Below, piece after piece: positions 21,599 to 31,268 of a stretch of DNA of 64,000 nt. The position numbers and the translations under genes are program-made. The stretch comes from Azospirillum thermophilum (GTDB lineage Bacteria; Pseudomonadota; Alphaproteobacteria; Azospirillales; Azospirillaceae), in contig NZ_CP029353.1 of assembly GCF_003130795.1 (NCBI RefSeq), forward strand, positions 310,001 through 374,000, in the 5' to 3' direction. Position 1 is the stretch's first letter; each line of letters begins with the position of its first letter. The notes under the pieces were generated by a model. That model did no database searches. It was not told where the DNA came from and was given only the letters and a program-made list of their open reading frames with translations.

Positions 21599-24355
21599 AT
21601 GACCGACAGCAACGACCAGGACCAGAAGAAAGTCTTGCACCTCTCCGGCTCCACCAAGGGCAAGCTGGAGTTGAAGAAGCCGGTCGAGACCCAGGTCCGG
21701 CAGAGCTTCTCCCATGGCCGGTCAAAGGCGGTGACCGTGGAGGTCAAGCGTAAGCGTCACGTCGAGAAGGGCTCGGTGCCCGGCGTGGCCGACGGCGGCG
21801 CCGCCGCCCGTCAGGCCGCCCAGGGCATCCCGATCCGCGGCGTTCCCGGCCAGCGTCCGCGCGGCGGTTCCGGCGGAGCCGTGCGCCAGCTGACCCGCGA
21901 GGAGCGCGAGGCCCGCCTGCGCGCCCTCCAGGGGGCGGTGCGCGACGAGGAACAGCGCCGGATCGAGGCCGAGGAGGAGGCGATCCGCGAGGCCGAGGCC
22001 GAGGCGGTGGCCGCCCTCCAGGCCGAGCAGGACGCCGTCGTCGAGGCGGAGCCGGAGGTCGAGGAGGAGCCCGAGTTCCTCGACGCCGAGACCCTGCGCA
22101 AGCGTGAGCTGGAAGAGCTGCGCCGCATCCAGGAGGAGGAGCGCAAGGAGGCCGAGGAGGCCGAGCGCCGCCGCCAGGAGGAAGAGGCCAAGCGCAAGGA
22201 GGCCGAGGAGGCCAAGCGCAAGGAGGCCGAGCCTGCCGCCCGCGGCGGTGCCGCCGCCCGTCCCGCGGCTCCCGGTGCCCGTCCGGCCGCCGGTGCGGCC
22301 CGTCCGGCCGCCGAGGCTCCCGCCCGTCCCCCGGTCGGCGGCGTCGCTCCGCCGCGCGCCGACGACGAGGAGGACGACCGCTCCCGCGGCAAGGCCGGCA
22401 AGGGTGCTGCCAAGGCTCCGGCCGCTCCGGCCCGCAAGGGTCCGGGCGCCGACCGCCGCAAGAGCTCCAAGCTGACCGTCTCGCAGGCGCTGAGCGACGA
22501 AGGCGGCGAGCGCACCCGCTCGCTGGCCGCCGTCCGCCGGGCCCGCGAGCGTGAGCGGCTCCGTCAGATGAGCCGCCAGGAGGTTCAGAAAGTGACCCGA
22601 GATGTCGTCCTGCCGGAAGTGATCACCGTGCAGGAGCTCGCGAACCGCATGGCGGAGCGCGGCGCCGACGTGATCAAGTCGCTGATGCGCATGGGCGTGA
22701 TGGCGACCATCAACCAGACCATCGACGCCGATACGGCGGAACTGGTCGTGGCCGAGTTCGGCCACCGCGTCCGCCGCGTGTCCGAGGCCGACGTCGAGGT
22801 GGGCCTGCGCGGCGACGAGGACGTGCCGGAGCTGCTGGTCGCCCGGCCCCCGGTCGTCACGATCATGGGCCACGTCGACCACGGCAAGACCTCGCTGCTC
22901 GACGCGCTGCGCCAGACCGACGTGGTGTCGGGCGAGGCCGGCGGCATCACGCAGCACATCGGCGCCTATCAGGTGCAGCTCGAGTCGGGTGCGAAGATCA
23001 CCTTCATCGACACGCCGGGCCACGCCGCCTTCACCGAGATGCGTGCCCGCGGCGCCAACGTCACCGACGTGGTCGTGCTGGTGGTCGCCGCCAACGACGG
23101 CGTCATGCCGCAGACGGTCGAGGCCATCCGCCACGCCAAGGCGGCCAACGTGCCGATCATCGTCGCCATCAACAAGATCGACCTGCCCGACGCGAAGCCC
23201 GAGCGGGTCCGCCAGGAGCTGCTGCAGCACGAGCTGGTGGTCGAGGAGATGGGCGGCGACGTGCTCGACGTCGAGGTGTCGGCCAAGGGCAAGCGCAACC
23301 TGCACAAGCTGGAGGAGGCCATCCTCCTGCAGGCGGAAATCCTCGAGCTGCGCGCCAACCCGAACCGCGCCGCAGAGGGCGTCGTGATCGAGGCCAAGCT
23401 GGAGCGCGGCCGCGGCTCGGTCGCCACCGTCCTGGTCCAGCGCGGCACGCTGAAGGTCGGCGACGTGTTCGTCACCGGGTCGGAGTGGGGCCGCGTCCGC
23501 GCCCTCATCAACGACCGCGGCCAGAACGTCGAGGTGGCCGGTCCGGCCGTCCCGGTCGAGGTGCTGGGTCTCAACGGCACCCCGATGGCCGGCGACGACT
23601 TCACCGTGGTGGAGAGCGAGGCCCGCGCCCGCGAGATCGCCGAGTTCCGCCAGCGCAAGAAGCGCGAGGCCGCCAACGCGGCGACCGCGCGCGGCTCGCT
23701 GCAGGACATGTTCAGCCGCATCCAGGCCGGCGAGGCCAAGGAACTGCCGGTCGTCATCAAGGGCGACGTGCAGGGCTCGATCGAGGCCATCGCCAGCTCG
23801 CTGGAGAAGCTCACGGCCGAGAGCACCGAGGTCAAGGTCCGCGTCCTGCACAACTCGGTGGGTGCGATCAACGAGTCGGACATCACGCTGGCCAACGCGT
23901 CCAACGCGATGATCATCGGCTTCAACGTCCGCGCCAACCCGCAGGCCCGCGACCTCGCCAAGCGCGACGGCGTGGAGATCCGCTACTACTCGATCATCTA
24001 CAACGTGATCGACGACGTGAAGGCGGCGCTCACCGGCCTGCTCTCGCCGACCCTGCGCGAGCGCTTCATCGGCTACGCCGAGATCCGCGAGGTGTTCAAC
24101 ATCACCAAGGTCGGCAAGGTGGCGGGCTGCATGGTCACCCAGGGGGTGGTCAAGCGCGGTGCCGGCGTCCGCCTGCTGCGCGACAACGTCGTGATCCACG
24201 AGGGCACGCTGAAGACGCTCAAGCGCTTCAAGGACGAGGTCAAGGAAGTCCGCGAAGGCTACGAGTGCGGCATGGCCTTCGAGAACTACGACAACATCCA
24301 GGCCGGCGACATCATCGAAGCCTTCGAGATCGAGGAAGTCGCCCGCGAGCTGTAA
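21599..24355 (+). CDS. infB: Translation initiation factor IF-2
   Basis: IF-2 is a GTPase that places initiator fMet-tRNA on the 30S subunit. The 918-residue protein has a long Glu/Ala/Arg-rich N-terminal region with repeated KRKEAEEA units (about 185-215) and an IF2_N domain ([20 protein letters not shown], about 340-370). The G domain starts at about residue 423: G1 [11 protein letters not shown]3 DTPGHAAF, G4 NKIDLP. IF-2 domains II, III and C2 follow to the end ([16 protein letters not shown]). A terminator-like hairpin follows, then an inserted toxin-antitoxin pair before rbfA. Confidence 0.97.
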   Translation: MTDSNDQDQKKVLHLSGSTKGKLELKKPVETQVRQSFSHGRSKAVTVEVKRKRHVEKGSVPGVADGGAAARQAAQGIPIRGVPGQRPRGGSGGAVRQLTREEREARLRALQGAVRDEEQRRIEAEEEAIREAEAEAVAALQAEQDAVVEAEPEVEEEPEFLDAETLRKRELEELRRIQEEERKEAEEAERRRQEEEAKRKEAEEAKRKEAEPAARGGAAARPAAPGARPAAGAARPAAEAPARPPVGGVAPPRADDEEDDRSRGKAGKGAAKAPAAPARKGPGADRRKSSKLTVSQALSDEGGERTRSLAAVRRARERERLRQMSRQEVQKVTRDVVLPEVITVQELANRMAERGADVIKSLMRMGVMATINQTIDADTAELVVAEFGHRVRRVSEADVEVGLRGDEDVPELLVARPPVVTIMGHVDHGKTSLLDALRQTDVVSGEAGGITQHIGAYQVQLESGAKITFIDTPGHAAFTEMRARGANVTDVVVLVVAANDGVMPQTVEAIRHAKAANVPIIVAINKIDLPDAKPERVRQELLQHELVVEEMGGDVLDVEVSAKGKRNLHKLEEAILLQAEILELRANPNRAAEGVVIEAKLERGRGSVATVLVQRGTLKVGDVFVTGSEWGRVRALINDRGQNVEVAGPAVPVEVLGLNGTPMAGDDFTVVESEARAREIAEFRQRKKREAANAATARGSLQDMFSRIQAGEAKELPVVIKGDVQGSIEAIASSLEKLTAESTEVKVRVLHNSVGAINESDITLANASNAMIIGFNVRANPQARDLAKRDGVEIRYYSIIYNVIDDVKAALTGLLSPTLRERFIGYAEIREVFNITKVGKVAGCMVTQGVVKRGAGVRLLRDNVVIHEGTLKTLKRFKDEVKEVREGYECGMAFENYDNIQAGDIIEAFEIEEVAREL

Positions 24356-24366
24356 GCCGACGATCC

Positions 24367-24410
24367 GCCCGCCCCGCCCCGGTTCCCTGCCGGGGCCGGG
24401 CGGGCGTTTC
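24367..24410 (+). terminator. Terminator-like hairpin after infB
   Basis: A long GC-rich hairpin (CGCCCG...GCCCCGG paired with CCGGGGC...GCGGGCG) is followed by TTTCGCTTT, starting 11 bases past infB. It would separate infB from the inserted antitoxin gene and the rest of the operon. Confidence 0.6.
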
Positions 24411-24436
24411 GCTTTGATGCGCAGGAGGATGGCGTC

Positions 24437-24736
24437 ATGGACCGCATCCCACTGTCCGAGGCCGACGGCCATCTGGCCGAACTGGTGGACCGGGCCTCGC
24501 GCGGCGAGGAGATCGTCTTCACCAGGGACGGCGTGCCGGCGGCGAGGCTGGTTCCCGTCGAAGATGCCACGGGTCGGGACGCCAGCCACCGGGAGCGCAA
24601 GCTTGGCTTGGCAAAGGGCCGGATCTGGATCGCGGACGACTTCGATGCCCCTTTGCCGGACGATCTCCTGAAGGCGTTCTACGGCCTGGAGCCGGACGAA
24701 CCCTGGCCGGACGGTTGGGAGGACAAGCCGGCGTGA
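24437..24736 (+). CDS. Phd/YefM-type antitoxin
   Basis: This 99-residue antitoxin of a type II module has an N-terminal Phd/YefM DNA-binding fold (DRIPLSEADGHLAELVDRAS, GEEIVFTRDGVPAARLVPV). Its C-terminal tail (DDFDAPLPDDLLKAFYGLEP) would wrap and inhibit the toxin. The ATG at 24437 follows AGGAGGATGGCGTC. The stop overlaps the toxin start (GTGA). Such antitoxins normally repress their own operon. Confidence 0.9.
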   Translation: MDRIPLSEADGHLAELVDRASRGEEIVFTRDGVPAARLVPVEDATGRDASHRERKLGLAKGRIWIADDFDAPLPDDLLKAFYGLEPDEPWPDGWEDKPA

Positions 24737-25110
24737 GGGTGCTCCTCGACTCCCACTCGCTTCTGTGGTCGTTGGAAGCGCCGGACCGCCTGCCGAAAGG
24801 GGTGCTGACCCTATTGATGGACGGCAGCATCCCCGTCTACGTCAGCATCGTGACGCTGTGGGAACTGCAGATCAAGGCGGGAACTGGAAAGCTCCGCTTG
24901 CCGCCGAATCTTTCGGACCTAATAGAGGCGAGCGGTTTCGATCTGCTGGGGGTGGCTGTCCACCATGTCACGCAGCTTGGGATGCTCCCCCTCCACCACC
25001 GCGACCCCTTCGACCGGATGCTGGTCGCCCAGGCGACGGCGGACGGAATGACCCTGGTGACGGCCGACCGGATGGCGACGCTGTACGACGTTCCGGTGCT
25101 CTGGTCCTGA
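24733..25110 (+). CDS. PIN-domain (VapC-type) toxin
   Basis: This 125-residue PIN-domain protein is predicted to be an Mg-dependent endoribonuclease toxin. The acidic active-site residues fit the family: Asp in VLLDSHSLLWSLE, Glu in VTLWELQIKAG, Asp in HHRDPFDRMLVAQA and Asp in LVTADRM. The start is GTG 24733, overlapping the antitoxin stop, as expected for tight coupling. The pair is inserted between infB and rbfA. Confidence 0.9.
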   Translation: MRVLLDSHSLLWSLEAPDRLPKGVLTLLMDGSIPVYVSIVTLWELQIKAGTGKLRLPPNLSDLIEASGFDLLGVAVHHVTQLGMLPLHHRDPFDRMLVAQATADGMTLVTADRMATLYDVPVLWS

Positions 25111-25140
25111 ACCGGCAGTTTGACGAGAAAGACGAAGACC

Positions 25141-25659
25141 ATGGCGAGCAAGCATCGCGGCGCATCGACCGCCGGCAAGCCCCCGTCCCAGCGGCAGCTG
25201 CGGGTGGGCGAGGAAATCCGCCACGCGCTGGCCGACCTGTTCCGGCGCGGCGACTTCCACGATCCGGAACTGGCGGAGCTGAACGTCACGGTGACGGAGG
25301 TGCGCATCAGCCCCGACCTGCGCAACGCCACCGCCTTCGTCACGCCACTCGGCGGCGGGCACATGGACGAGGCGCTGCGGGCGCTGCGCCGCTCGGCGCC
25401 CTTCCTGCGCGGCCAGATCGCCCGCGCCATCAACCTGCGCCATGCCCCGACGATCGGCTTCGAGGGAGACACCTCCTTCGACTACGCGCACCGCATCGAC
25501 ACCATCCTCCACAGCCCGGAAGTCGCCCGCGACCTCGCCCCGCATGACGGCGGCGACGAGGATGACCGCCGGGACGAGGCGGAGGATGAGGACGCCGGCA
25601 ACGAGGATTCCGGAAGCGACGACACCGGCGCGGCGGAAGGGCAGCGTCGTGGCTCGTAA
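25141..25659 (+). CDS. rbfA: 30S ribosome-binding factor RbfA
   Basis: This KH-like protein binds helix 1 of 16S rRNA during late 30S assembly. Conserved stretches are QRQLRVGEEIRHALADLFRR, LNVTVTEVRISPDLRNATAF and RAINLRHAPTIGFEGDTSFD. At 172 residues it is longer than the minimal family because of a strongly acidic tail (DEDDRRDEAEDEDAGNED). The ATG at 25141 is chosen for MASKHRG. The 3' end overlaps truB. Confidence 0.93.
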   Translation: MASKHRGASTAGKPPSQRQLRVGEEIRHALADLFRRGDFHDPELAELNVTVTEVRISPDLRNATAFVTPLGGGHMDEALRALRRSAPFLRGQIARAINLRHAPTIGFEGDTSFDYAHRIDTILHSPEVARDLAPHDGGDEDDRRDEAEDEDAGNEDSGSDDTGAAEGQRRGS

Positions 25660-26587
25660 GCGCAAGGGCGAGCCGATCCATGGCTGGGTCGTGCTCGACA
25701 AGCCGGAGGGGCTGACCTCCACCCAGGCGCTGTCGCGGGTGCGCCGCCTGCTGAACGCCGAGAAGGCGGGGCACGGCGGCACCCTCGACCCCATCGCGAC
25801 CGGCGTCCTGCCCATCGCGCTGGGCGAGGCGACCAAGACCGTCTCCTATGCCATGGGCGGCGAGAAGACCTACAGCTTCACCGTCCGCTGGGGCGAGCGC
25901 ACCACCACCGACGACCGCGAGGGCGAGGTGATCGACCGCTCCGCCGTCCGCCCGGCCGACGAGGCGATCCGCGCGGCGCTGCCGGGCTTCCTCGGCGAGA
26001 TCTCGCAGGTCCCGCCGCAGTTCTGCGCCATCAAGATCAACGGCGAGCGCGCCTACGACATCGCCCGCGAGGGGGATGCGGTGGACCTCGCCCCCCGCAC
26101 CGTGCGCATCGACCGGCTGGAGCTGGTGGACCGCCCCGACCCCGACCACGCCGTGTTCGAGGTCGATTGCGGCAAGGGCACCTATGTCCGCTCGCTCGCC
26201 CGCGACCTCGCGGAAATGCTGGGCACGGTCGGGCATGTGACCGTGCTGCGCCGCCTGCGTGTCGGGCCTTTCACGCTCGACGGGTCGATTTCCCTGGACG
26301 AACTGGCCGCCTTGGATCATGGTGCGGCCGTCGAAAGACTTCTGCTTCCGATCGAGACCGCGCTGGACGACATCCCGGCGCTGGCCCTGACGGACGCCGA
26401 AGCGCACCGACTGAAACACGGTCAGACGGTGGCACTCCTCACCCGGCAGGACCGCGAGCGTCTCGATACGCTGCGCGGATCTCTCGGAGAGGACGCCATC
26501 GTCCTTGCGCTGTCCGCCGGCAGGCCGGTGGCGCTGGCCCGTGTGGAGGGGGCGGAGGTCCGTCCGGTGCGTGTTCTCAACCTCTGA
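25649..26587 (+). CDS. truB: tRNA pseudouridine(55) synthase TruB
   Basis: TruB makes pseudouridine 55 in the T-loop of tRNAs. Catalytic Asp lies in the motif GGTLDPIATGVLPIALGEAT at about residues 41-60, after GWVVLDKPEGLTSTQAL; KTYSFTVRWGERTTTDDREG and GKGTYVRSLARDLA are also diagnostic. The C-terminal region (about 240-312) is PUA-like. The start is GTG 25649, overlapping the rbfA end by eleven bases. Confidence 0.95.
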   Translation: MARKRKGEPIHGWVVLDKPEGLTSTQALSRVRRLLNAEKAGHGGTLDPIATGVLPIALGEATKTVSYAMGGEKTYSFTVRWGERTTTDDREGEVIDRSAVRPADEAIRAALPGFLGEISQVPPQFCAIKINGERAYDIAREGDAVDLAPRTVRIDRLELVDRPDPDHAVFEVDCGKGTYVRSLARDLAEMLGTVGHVTVLRRLRVGPFTLDGSISLDELAALDHGAAVERLLLPIETALDDIPALALTDAEAHRLKHGQTVALLTRQDRERLDTLRGSLGEDAIVLALSAGRPVALARVEGAEVRPVRVLNL

Positions 26588-26603
26588 TTCCTAGGAGACC
26601 CCG

Positions 26604-26873
26604 ATGTCGATCACGCCCGAGCGCAAGCAGGAACTGATCAAGGAATATTCCCGCGGCACCAACGACACCGGCTCGCCCGAGGTCCAGGTCGCCATCCTGT
26701 CGGAGCGCATCCGGAACCTGACCGAGCACCTGCAGGGCCACAAGAAGGACTTCCACTCCCGCCGTGGTCTGCTGGTCATGGTCGGCCAGCGCCGTCGTCT
26801 TCTCGACTATCTGAAGAAGAAGGACAACGGCCGCTACGCCGCGCTCATCGAGCGCCTGGGCCTGCGTCGCTGA
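26604..26873 (+). CDS. rpsO: 30S ribosomal protein S15
   Basis: S15 is the primary binder of the central domain of 16S rRNA. The 89-residue sequence is a full-length match in pattern: [61 protein letters not shown], ending [13 protein letters not shown]. The ATG at 26604 follows TAGGAGACC. Downstream, the usual partner pnp is separated by about 1.1 kb of unrelated sequence. Confidence 0.97.
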   Translation: MSITPERKQELIKEYSRGTNDTGSPEVQVAILSERIRNLTEHLQGHKKDFHSRRGLLVMVGQRRRLLDYLKKKDNGRYAALIERLGLRR

Positions 26874-26898
26874 CGCGTTTCCGAAAAGCGTTGACCCG

Positions 26899-26928
26899 TG
26901 CGAATCGGGTGTGATTCCCTGATTCGCA
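26899..26928 (+). terminator. Inverted repeat after rpsO
   Basis: TGCGAATC and GATTCGCA pair as an 8-bp stem, extended by GGG/CCC inside, 25 bases past rpsO. There is no T-run. It could limit readthrough, act as an mRNA end, or be part of a regulator site. Confidence 0.45.
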
Positions 26929-26946
26929 TGGTTTATGGAGGGTCCG

Positions 26947-27144
26947 ATGGCATCTGCTCAGCGGACCGGTTGGATAGAGGGGTTTTCGAAGCTCCTTCCC
27001 AACTGGAAGATTCGGAACAATTCACCGCCGTTCTCGGCTACCGAATATCGGAAGGCCGATCAGGTGAACCGACGCCATAACAAGGCCGCCATGGAGCGTG
27101 TTTTCCAGCGCATCGAGGAAAGCTGCGGCGAGCCCAAGAAGTGA
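26947..27144 (+). CDS. Small hypothetical protein in rpsO-pnp gap
   Basis: This 65-residue basic protein is not recognised. It starts at ATG 26947 with GGAGGG five bases upstream, a strong ribosome site. The sequence MASAQRTGWIEGFSKLLPNW, then SATEYRKADQVNRRHNKAAM, looks mostly helical; no membrane span or known motif is seen. Base composition is less GC-rich than the flanking core genes. A good hairpin follows at 27164-27190. It may pair functionally with the next gene, but that is only proximity. Confidence 0.55.
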   Translation: MASAQRTGWIEGFSKLLPNWKIRNNSPPFSATEYRKADQVNRRHNKAAMERVFQRIEESCGEPKK

Positions 27145-27163
27145 CTGCTTTTCGGTAGGAAAG

Positions 27164-27190
27164 GGCGGGCGGTGGAAATCACCGTCCGCC
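27164..27190 (+). terminator. Hairpin after small orphan gene
   Basis: GGCGGGCGGTG and CACCGTCCGCC form an 11-bp stem (one G-U pair) around a GAAAT loop, followed by TATTTCTC. This is consistent with an intrinsic terminator of moderate strength. Confidence 0.6.
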
Positions 27191-27215
27191 TATTTCTCAT
27201 CCCACGGATGCCTGT

Positions 27216-27820
27216 ATGGATATTGCGGCCCCTGACATCACAGAGAAAATCGAGGAACGCCGTGACCTTCTGGCGGCGACTGCCCAATATGTGTGCCGGG
27301 ATCTCAATACGAGCGTGCGCAATCGCCGGGGGATGTTGGGGAGTTATACTATTTCAATATAAAAAATTTAGAGTACATTTCAACTCGTTACTTCGAATCG
27401 GTCGACCGGTTCAAGAAAGACAATGATATTGAGAGCAGCCTGATCAACAAGCCCAAGCAGGCTGCGTTGATGGTGGCGCACATCCTGCGGGAACAGCCTA
27501 TCCTGGCGCAGAAAAATGTTCCCGACACCGTGCATCTTTCTTTCGCCAACAGTTGGTATGCCTATATTGTCGCACTCGACCTGATTGGTGTCGACGTCGA
27601 TACGGTGGATGATGGCGTGGCGTCGGAACTGCAATTTCATTTGAGGAATAATTTCGACAGCATGTCCGGAGCCGTGTTCGAACGTACGACGATCCTGATG
27701 ATGGATCTGGTCATGCGGGCCTATGGACGCCGCGCCCGCTGGTCGGGCGGAGCGGCGGGCTCAAGCTTGGCCCGGCGACTGTGGCCGCAGCGGCGCAAGG
27801 CGAGGACGGGCGGCTGGTGA
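27216..27820 (+). CDS. Hypothetical protein, probably frameshifted
   Basis: This is an orphan protein of lower GC than its neighbours. From ATG 27216 the sequence MDIAAPDITEKIEERRDLLA, then ATAQYVCRDLNTSVRNRR, is protein-like but stops at about 27361. The next frame continues sensibly as GDVGELYYFNIKNLEYISTR through MSGAVFERTTILMMDLVMRA. A lost G in the run at 27328-27332 would join them. A GTG at 27293 could instead start the second part alone. After about 27725 the reading becomes Arg/Trp-rich, so the true end is uncertain and a second slip is possible. No family is recognised. Confidence 0.45.
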
Positions 27821-27958
27821 CCGTTCTGGACGCGGGCAGGGACCGGGTGGCCGACATCTCCGGTTCCCGCCTGTTTCTCTGCGAGGTCTTACGACTGGTG
27901 GCCTCGGCCCAAGCCGGCAATCCGGCCGTCTTGGGTGTCGGATGGAAGGAAAAGCAGC

Positions 27959-30070
27959 ATGTTCAAAGTCTACCGTAAAGAAATCGAGTGGGGCGGGCGC
28001 AAGCTGACGTTCGAGACGGGCAGGATCGCCCGTCAGGCCGACGGTGCCGTTCTGGTCACCTATGGCGAGACTACCGTCCTGTGCACGGCCGTCGCCGCCA
28101 AGTCGCCGAAGCCGGGCGTCGATTTCTTCCCTCTGACGGTCAACTACCAGGAGAAGGCCTTCGCGGCGGGCAAGATCCCCGGCGGCTTCTTCAAGCGTGA
28201 AGGCCGCCCGACCGAGAAGGAGACGCTGGTCAGCCGTCTGATCGACCGGCCGATCCGTCCGCTCTTCGCCGACGGCTTCCGCAACGAGACCCAGGTCATC
28301 TGCACCGTGCTGAGCCACGACCTGGAGAACGACGCGGACATCGTGTCGATGGTCGGCACCTCGGCCGCCCTCACCCTGTCGGGCATCCCCTTCCTGGGTC
28401 CGATCGGCGCCGCCCGCGTCGGCTATGTCGACGGCGAGTATGTGCTGAACCCGACCATGGACGCCATCGAGGGCTCGGCGCTCGACCTCGTCGTCGCCGG
28501 CACCACCGAAGGCGTGCTGATGGTCGAGTCGGAAGCCAAGGAGCTGACCGAGGAGGTCATGCTCGGCGCCGTCATGTTCGGCCACAAGAACTTCCAGCCG
28601 GTCATCCAGGCGATCATCGACCTCGCCGAGGAATGCGCCAAGGAGCCGTGGGACCTGCCGGAGCCGGCCTACGACCGCGCCGCCCTCAAGGCGAAGCTGC
28701 GCGAGACCGTCGGCGCCGACGTCGAGGCGGCCTACACCGAGACGGTGAAGCAGGTCCGCTACGAGAAGATCGGCGCCGCCAAGGCCAAGGCGGTCGAGGC
28801 GCTGGCCGAGTCCTTCGAGGCCCAGGCGATCGCCTCCGAGTTCAAGGAGCTCGAGGCCGACATCCTGCGCGGCGCGGTGCTGAAGACCGGCCGCCGCATC
28901 GACGGCCGTGACACCAAGACCGTCCGCCCGATCGTGTCCGAGGTCGGCGTGCTGCCGCGCGCCCACGGTTCCGCCCTGTTCACCCGCGGCGAGACGCAGG
29001 CCCTGGTGGTCACCACGCTCGGCACCACCCAGGACGAGCAGATCATCGACGCGCTGGAAGGCGAGTACCGCGAGCACTTCATGCTCCACTACAACTTCCC
29101 GCCCTACTCGGTGGGCGAGGCCGGCCGCATGGGCTCGCCGGGCCGCCGCGAGATCGGCCACGGGAAGCTGGCGTGGCGCGCCATCCACCCGCTGCTGCCG
29201 TCGAAGGAAGAGTTCCCCTACACGCTGCGCGTGGTGTCGGAAGTCACGGAGTCCAACGGCTCCTCCTCGATGGCGACGGTCTGCGGCTCGTCGCTGTCGC
29301 TGATGGACGCCGGCGCTCCGCTGCCCCGTCCGGTGGCCGGCATCGCCATGGGCCTGATCAAGGAAGACACCGGCTTCGCCGTCCTGTCGGACATCCTGGG
29401 TGACGAGGATCACCTGGGCGACATGGACTTCAAGGTGGCCGGCACCGAGAAGGGCGTCACGGCGCTGCAGATGGACATCAAGATCACCTCGATCACCGAG
29501 GAGATCATGAAGATCGCGCTCGCCCAGGCCAAGGACGGCCGCCTGCACATCCTCGGCGAGATGGCGAAGGCCCTCACCGGCGCCCGCGAGGGTGTCAACG
29601 AGAACGCCCCGCGCATCACCGTCATCACCATCCCGAAGGAGAAGATCCGCGACGTGATCGGCTCCGGCGGCAAGGTGATCCGCGAGATCGTCGAGCAGAC
29701 CGGCGCCAAGATCGACATCGAGGACGACGGCACCGTCAAGGTGTCGGCGGTCGACCAGAAGAAGTCGGACGCCGCCATCGACTGGATCAAGGGCATCGTC
29801 GCCGAGCCGGAACTGAACGTGGTCTATACCGGCAAGGTCGTGAAGGTCGTCGATTTCGGCGCCTTCGTGAACTTCCTGGGCTCGCGCGACGGCCTCGTCC
29901 ACATCTCCGAGCTGGCGCAGCAGCGCGTCGGCAAGGTGTCGGACGTCGTCAAGCAGGGCGACGAGGTGAAGGTCAAGGTCATCGGCTTCGACGACCGCGG
30001 CAAGGTCAAGCTGTCGATGAAGCAGGTCGACCAGGCCACCGGCGAGGACCTGACCAAGAAGGCCGAGTAA
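27959..30070 (+). CDS. pnp: Polyribonucleotide nucleotidyltransferase (PNPase)
   Basis: PNPase is a 3'-5' phosphorolytic exoribonuclease of the degradosome type. The 703-residue protein begins [20 protein letters not shown] and has two RNase PH domains ([32 protein letters not shown]), a KH domain at about 555-615 ([20 protein letters not shown]) and an S1 domain at about 620-695 ([17 protein letters not shown]). The start is ATG 27959 behind GGAAGGAAAAG. A strong terminator follows. Confidence 0.97.
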   Translation: MFKVYRKEIEWGGRKLTFETGRIARQADGAVLVTYGETTVLCTAVAAKSPKPGVDFFPLTVNYQEKAFAAGKIPGGFFKREGRPTEKETLVSRLIDRPIRPLFADGFRNETQVICTVLSHDLENDADIVSMVGTSAALTLSGIPFLGPIGAARVGYVDGEYVLNPTMDAIEGSALDLVVAGTTEGVLMVESEAKELTEEVMLGAVMFGHKNFQPVIQAIIDLAEECAKEPWDLPEPAYDRAALKAKLRETVGADVEAAYTETVKQVRYEKIGAAKAKAVEALAESFEAQAIASEFKELEADILRGAVLKTGRRIDGRDTKTVRPIVSEVGVLPRAHGSALFTRGETQALVVTTLGTTQDEQIIDALEGEYREHFMLHYNFPPYSVGEAGRMGSPGRREIGHGKLAWRAIHPLLPSKEEFPYTLRVVSEVTESNGSSSMATVCGSSLSLMDAGAPLPRPVAGIAMGLIKEDTGFAVLSDILGDEDHLGDMDFKVAGTEKGVTALQMDIKITSITEEIMKIALAQAKDGRLHILGEMAKALTGAREGVNENAPRITVITIPKEKIRDVIGSGGKVIREIVEQTGAKIDIEDDGTVKVSAVDQKKSDAAIDWIKGIVAEPELNVVYTGKVVKVVDFGAFVNFLGSRDGLVHISELAQQRVGKVSDVVKQGDEVKVKVIGFDDRGKVKLSMKQVDQATGEDLTKKAE

Positions 30071-30128
30071 CCGGCCGGCAGGATATCCGGTCCTTCCCCG
30101 CAGGGGCGAAGGACCGGTCCGGAGGAAA

Positions 30129-30150
30129 GGCGCCGCAAGGCGCCTTTTTT
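30129..30150 (+). terminator. Intrinsic terminator after pnp
   Basis: GGCGCC-GCAA-GGCGCC is followed directly by six T residues, 58 bases past the pnp stop. A second hairpin (GGTCCTTC...GAAGGACC) lies just before it. Confidence 0.85.
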
Positions 30151-30359
30151 CGTGCCCATGGGCCGGACGCAGGGCGGCCCTGCGGCTGTTCGGGCGCTAA
30201 AGTTCTTCGTCTGTTCACGCCTCGCCTGTATCTTCCGGCGCGAACTCCCGTTCCCGCCCCCGAAACCCTGCGTAGGCGACCCGTGCCCCCCTGTCTGCCC
30301 GTCCTTGCATCCCGCCGTGCGGAGTCGCTTCGTCCGTCGTCCTGCCGGGGCCGGCGGCC

Positions 30360-31247
30360 ATGCTGACCGCTCATATCGCGGCGCTGGGGGCGGCGCTCTG
30401 CTGGGCGGCGGGCGGGCTGATCGCCATCGGGCCGGTGCGGGCCATCGGGTCGCTCGCCTTCAACCGGCTGCGGCTCGCCATCGTCGGCGCCGGGCTGACG
30501 GTCGCCGCCAGCGTCATGGGCGTCTGGCACACGCTGGAGGCGGAGGCGGCGCTGCGTCTGGCCGCCTCGGCGCTGGCCGGCATCGTGATGGGCGACTTGG
30601 CGCTCTTCTGGTCGCTGTCCCGGCTGGGGCCGCGGCGCAATGTCGTGATCTACGCCACCAACGCGCCGCTGACCGCCCTGCTGGGCTGGCTGGTGCTGGG
30701 CGAGACGCTGGGGCCGACGACCGTCCTGGGGATCGGCTTCGTCACCATGGGCGTGATGCTGGCGGTCGCCCTGCGGTCCGGCAACGGCCATGCCTGGGAG
30801 GCGGTGCAGGGCAGCCTGCTGGCCGGCGTGGCGGTCTGCCTGGTGGCGGCGCTGGGGCAGGCGACCGGCTCGATCATCGCCAAGCCGGCGATGGCGACGG
30901 GCGTGCATCCCATCGCGGCGGCGGCGGTCCGCACCGTCACGGCCGCGGGCGCCATGCTGGTCCTCGGCCTGCTGTTCCGCGAGCGCATGGCGGCGGGCGG
31001 CAGCCTCACGCCGCGCATCGCCCTGCTGACGGCGGTCAACGGCTTCATCGGCGTCGGCATGGGCGCCACGCTGATCATGGTCGCGCTCAGCTACGGCAAT
31101 GCCGGCGTGGTCGCCACCCTGTCGGCGATGAGCCCGGTGCTGATCCTGCCGATGCTGTGGGCGTTGACGCGGCAGCGGCCGGGGCTCGGCGCCTGGGTCG
31201 GGGCGGCCATCGCGGTCGCCGGGGTCGGGCTGATCGTCAATCGCTGA
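30360..31247 (+). CDS. EamA/DMT-family transporter
   Basis: This 295-residue inner-membrane protein has about ten predicted spans in two EamA repeats (first ALCWAAGGLIAIGPVRAI to GVMLAVALRS; second LLAGVAVCLVAALGQATGSI to VAGVGLIVNR). Members export metabolites or amino acids; the substrate cannot be read from sequence. The ATG at 30360 follows GGGGCCGGCGGCC without a clear ribosome site. It is convergent with the sensor kinase gene. Confidence 0.87.
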   Translation: MLTAHIAALGAALCWAAGGLIAIGPVRAIGSLAFNRLRLAIVGAGLTVAASVMGVWHTLEAEAALRLAASALAGIVMGDLALFWSLSRLGPRRNVVIYATNAPLTALLGWLVLGETLGPTTVLGIGFVTMGVMLAVALRSGNGHAWEAVQGSLLAGVAVCLVAALGQATGSIIAKPAMATGVHPIAAAAVRTVTAAGAMLVLGLLFRERMAAGGSLTPRIALLTAVNGFIGVGMGATLIMVALSYGNAGVVATLSAMSPVLILPMLWALTRQRPGLGAWVGAAIAVAGVGLIVNR

Positions 31248-31268
31248 GCCGATCGGCCGTCCGGCGCG

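Noticed and set aside
27722..27958. Separate gene reading PLVGRSGGLKLGPATVAAAA up to the pnp start
   Set aside because: The composition is protein-like, but no start codon with ribosome site or family match was found; it may be the displaced end of the orphan gene or the pnp leader.
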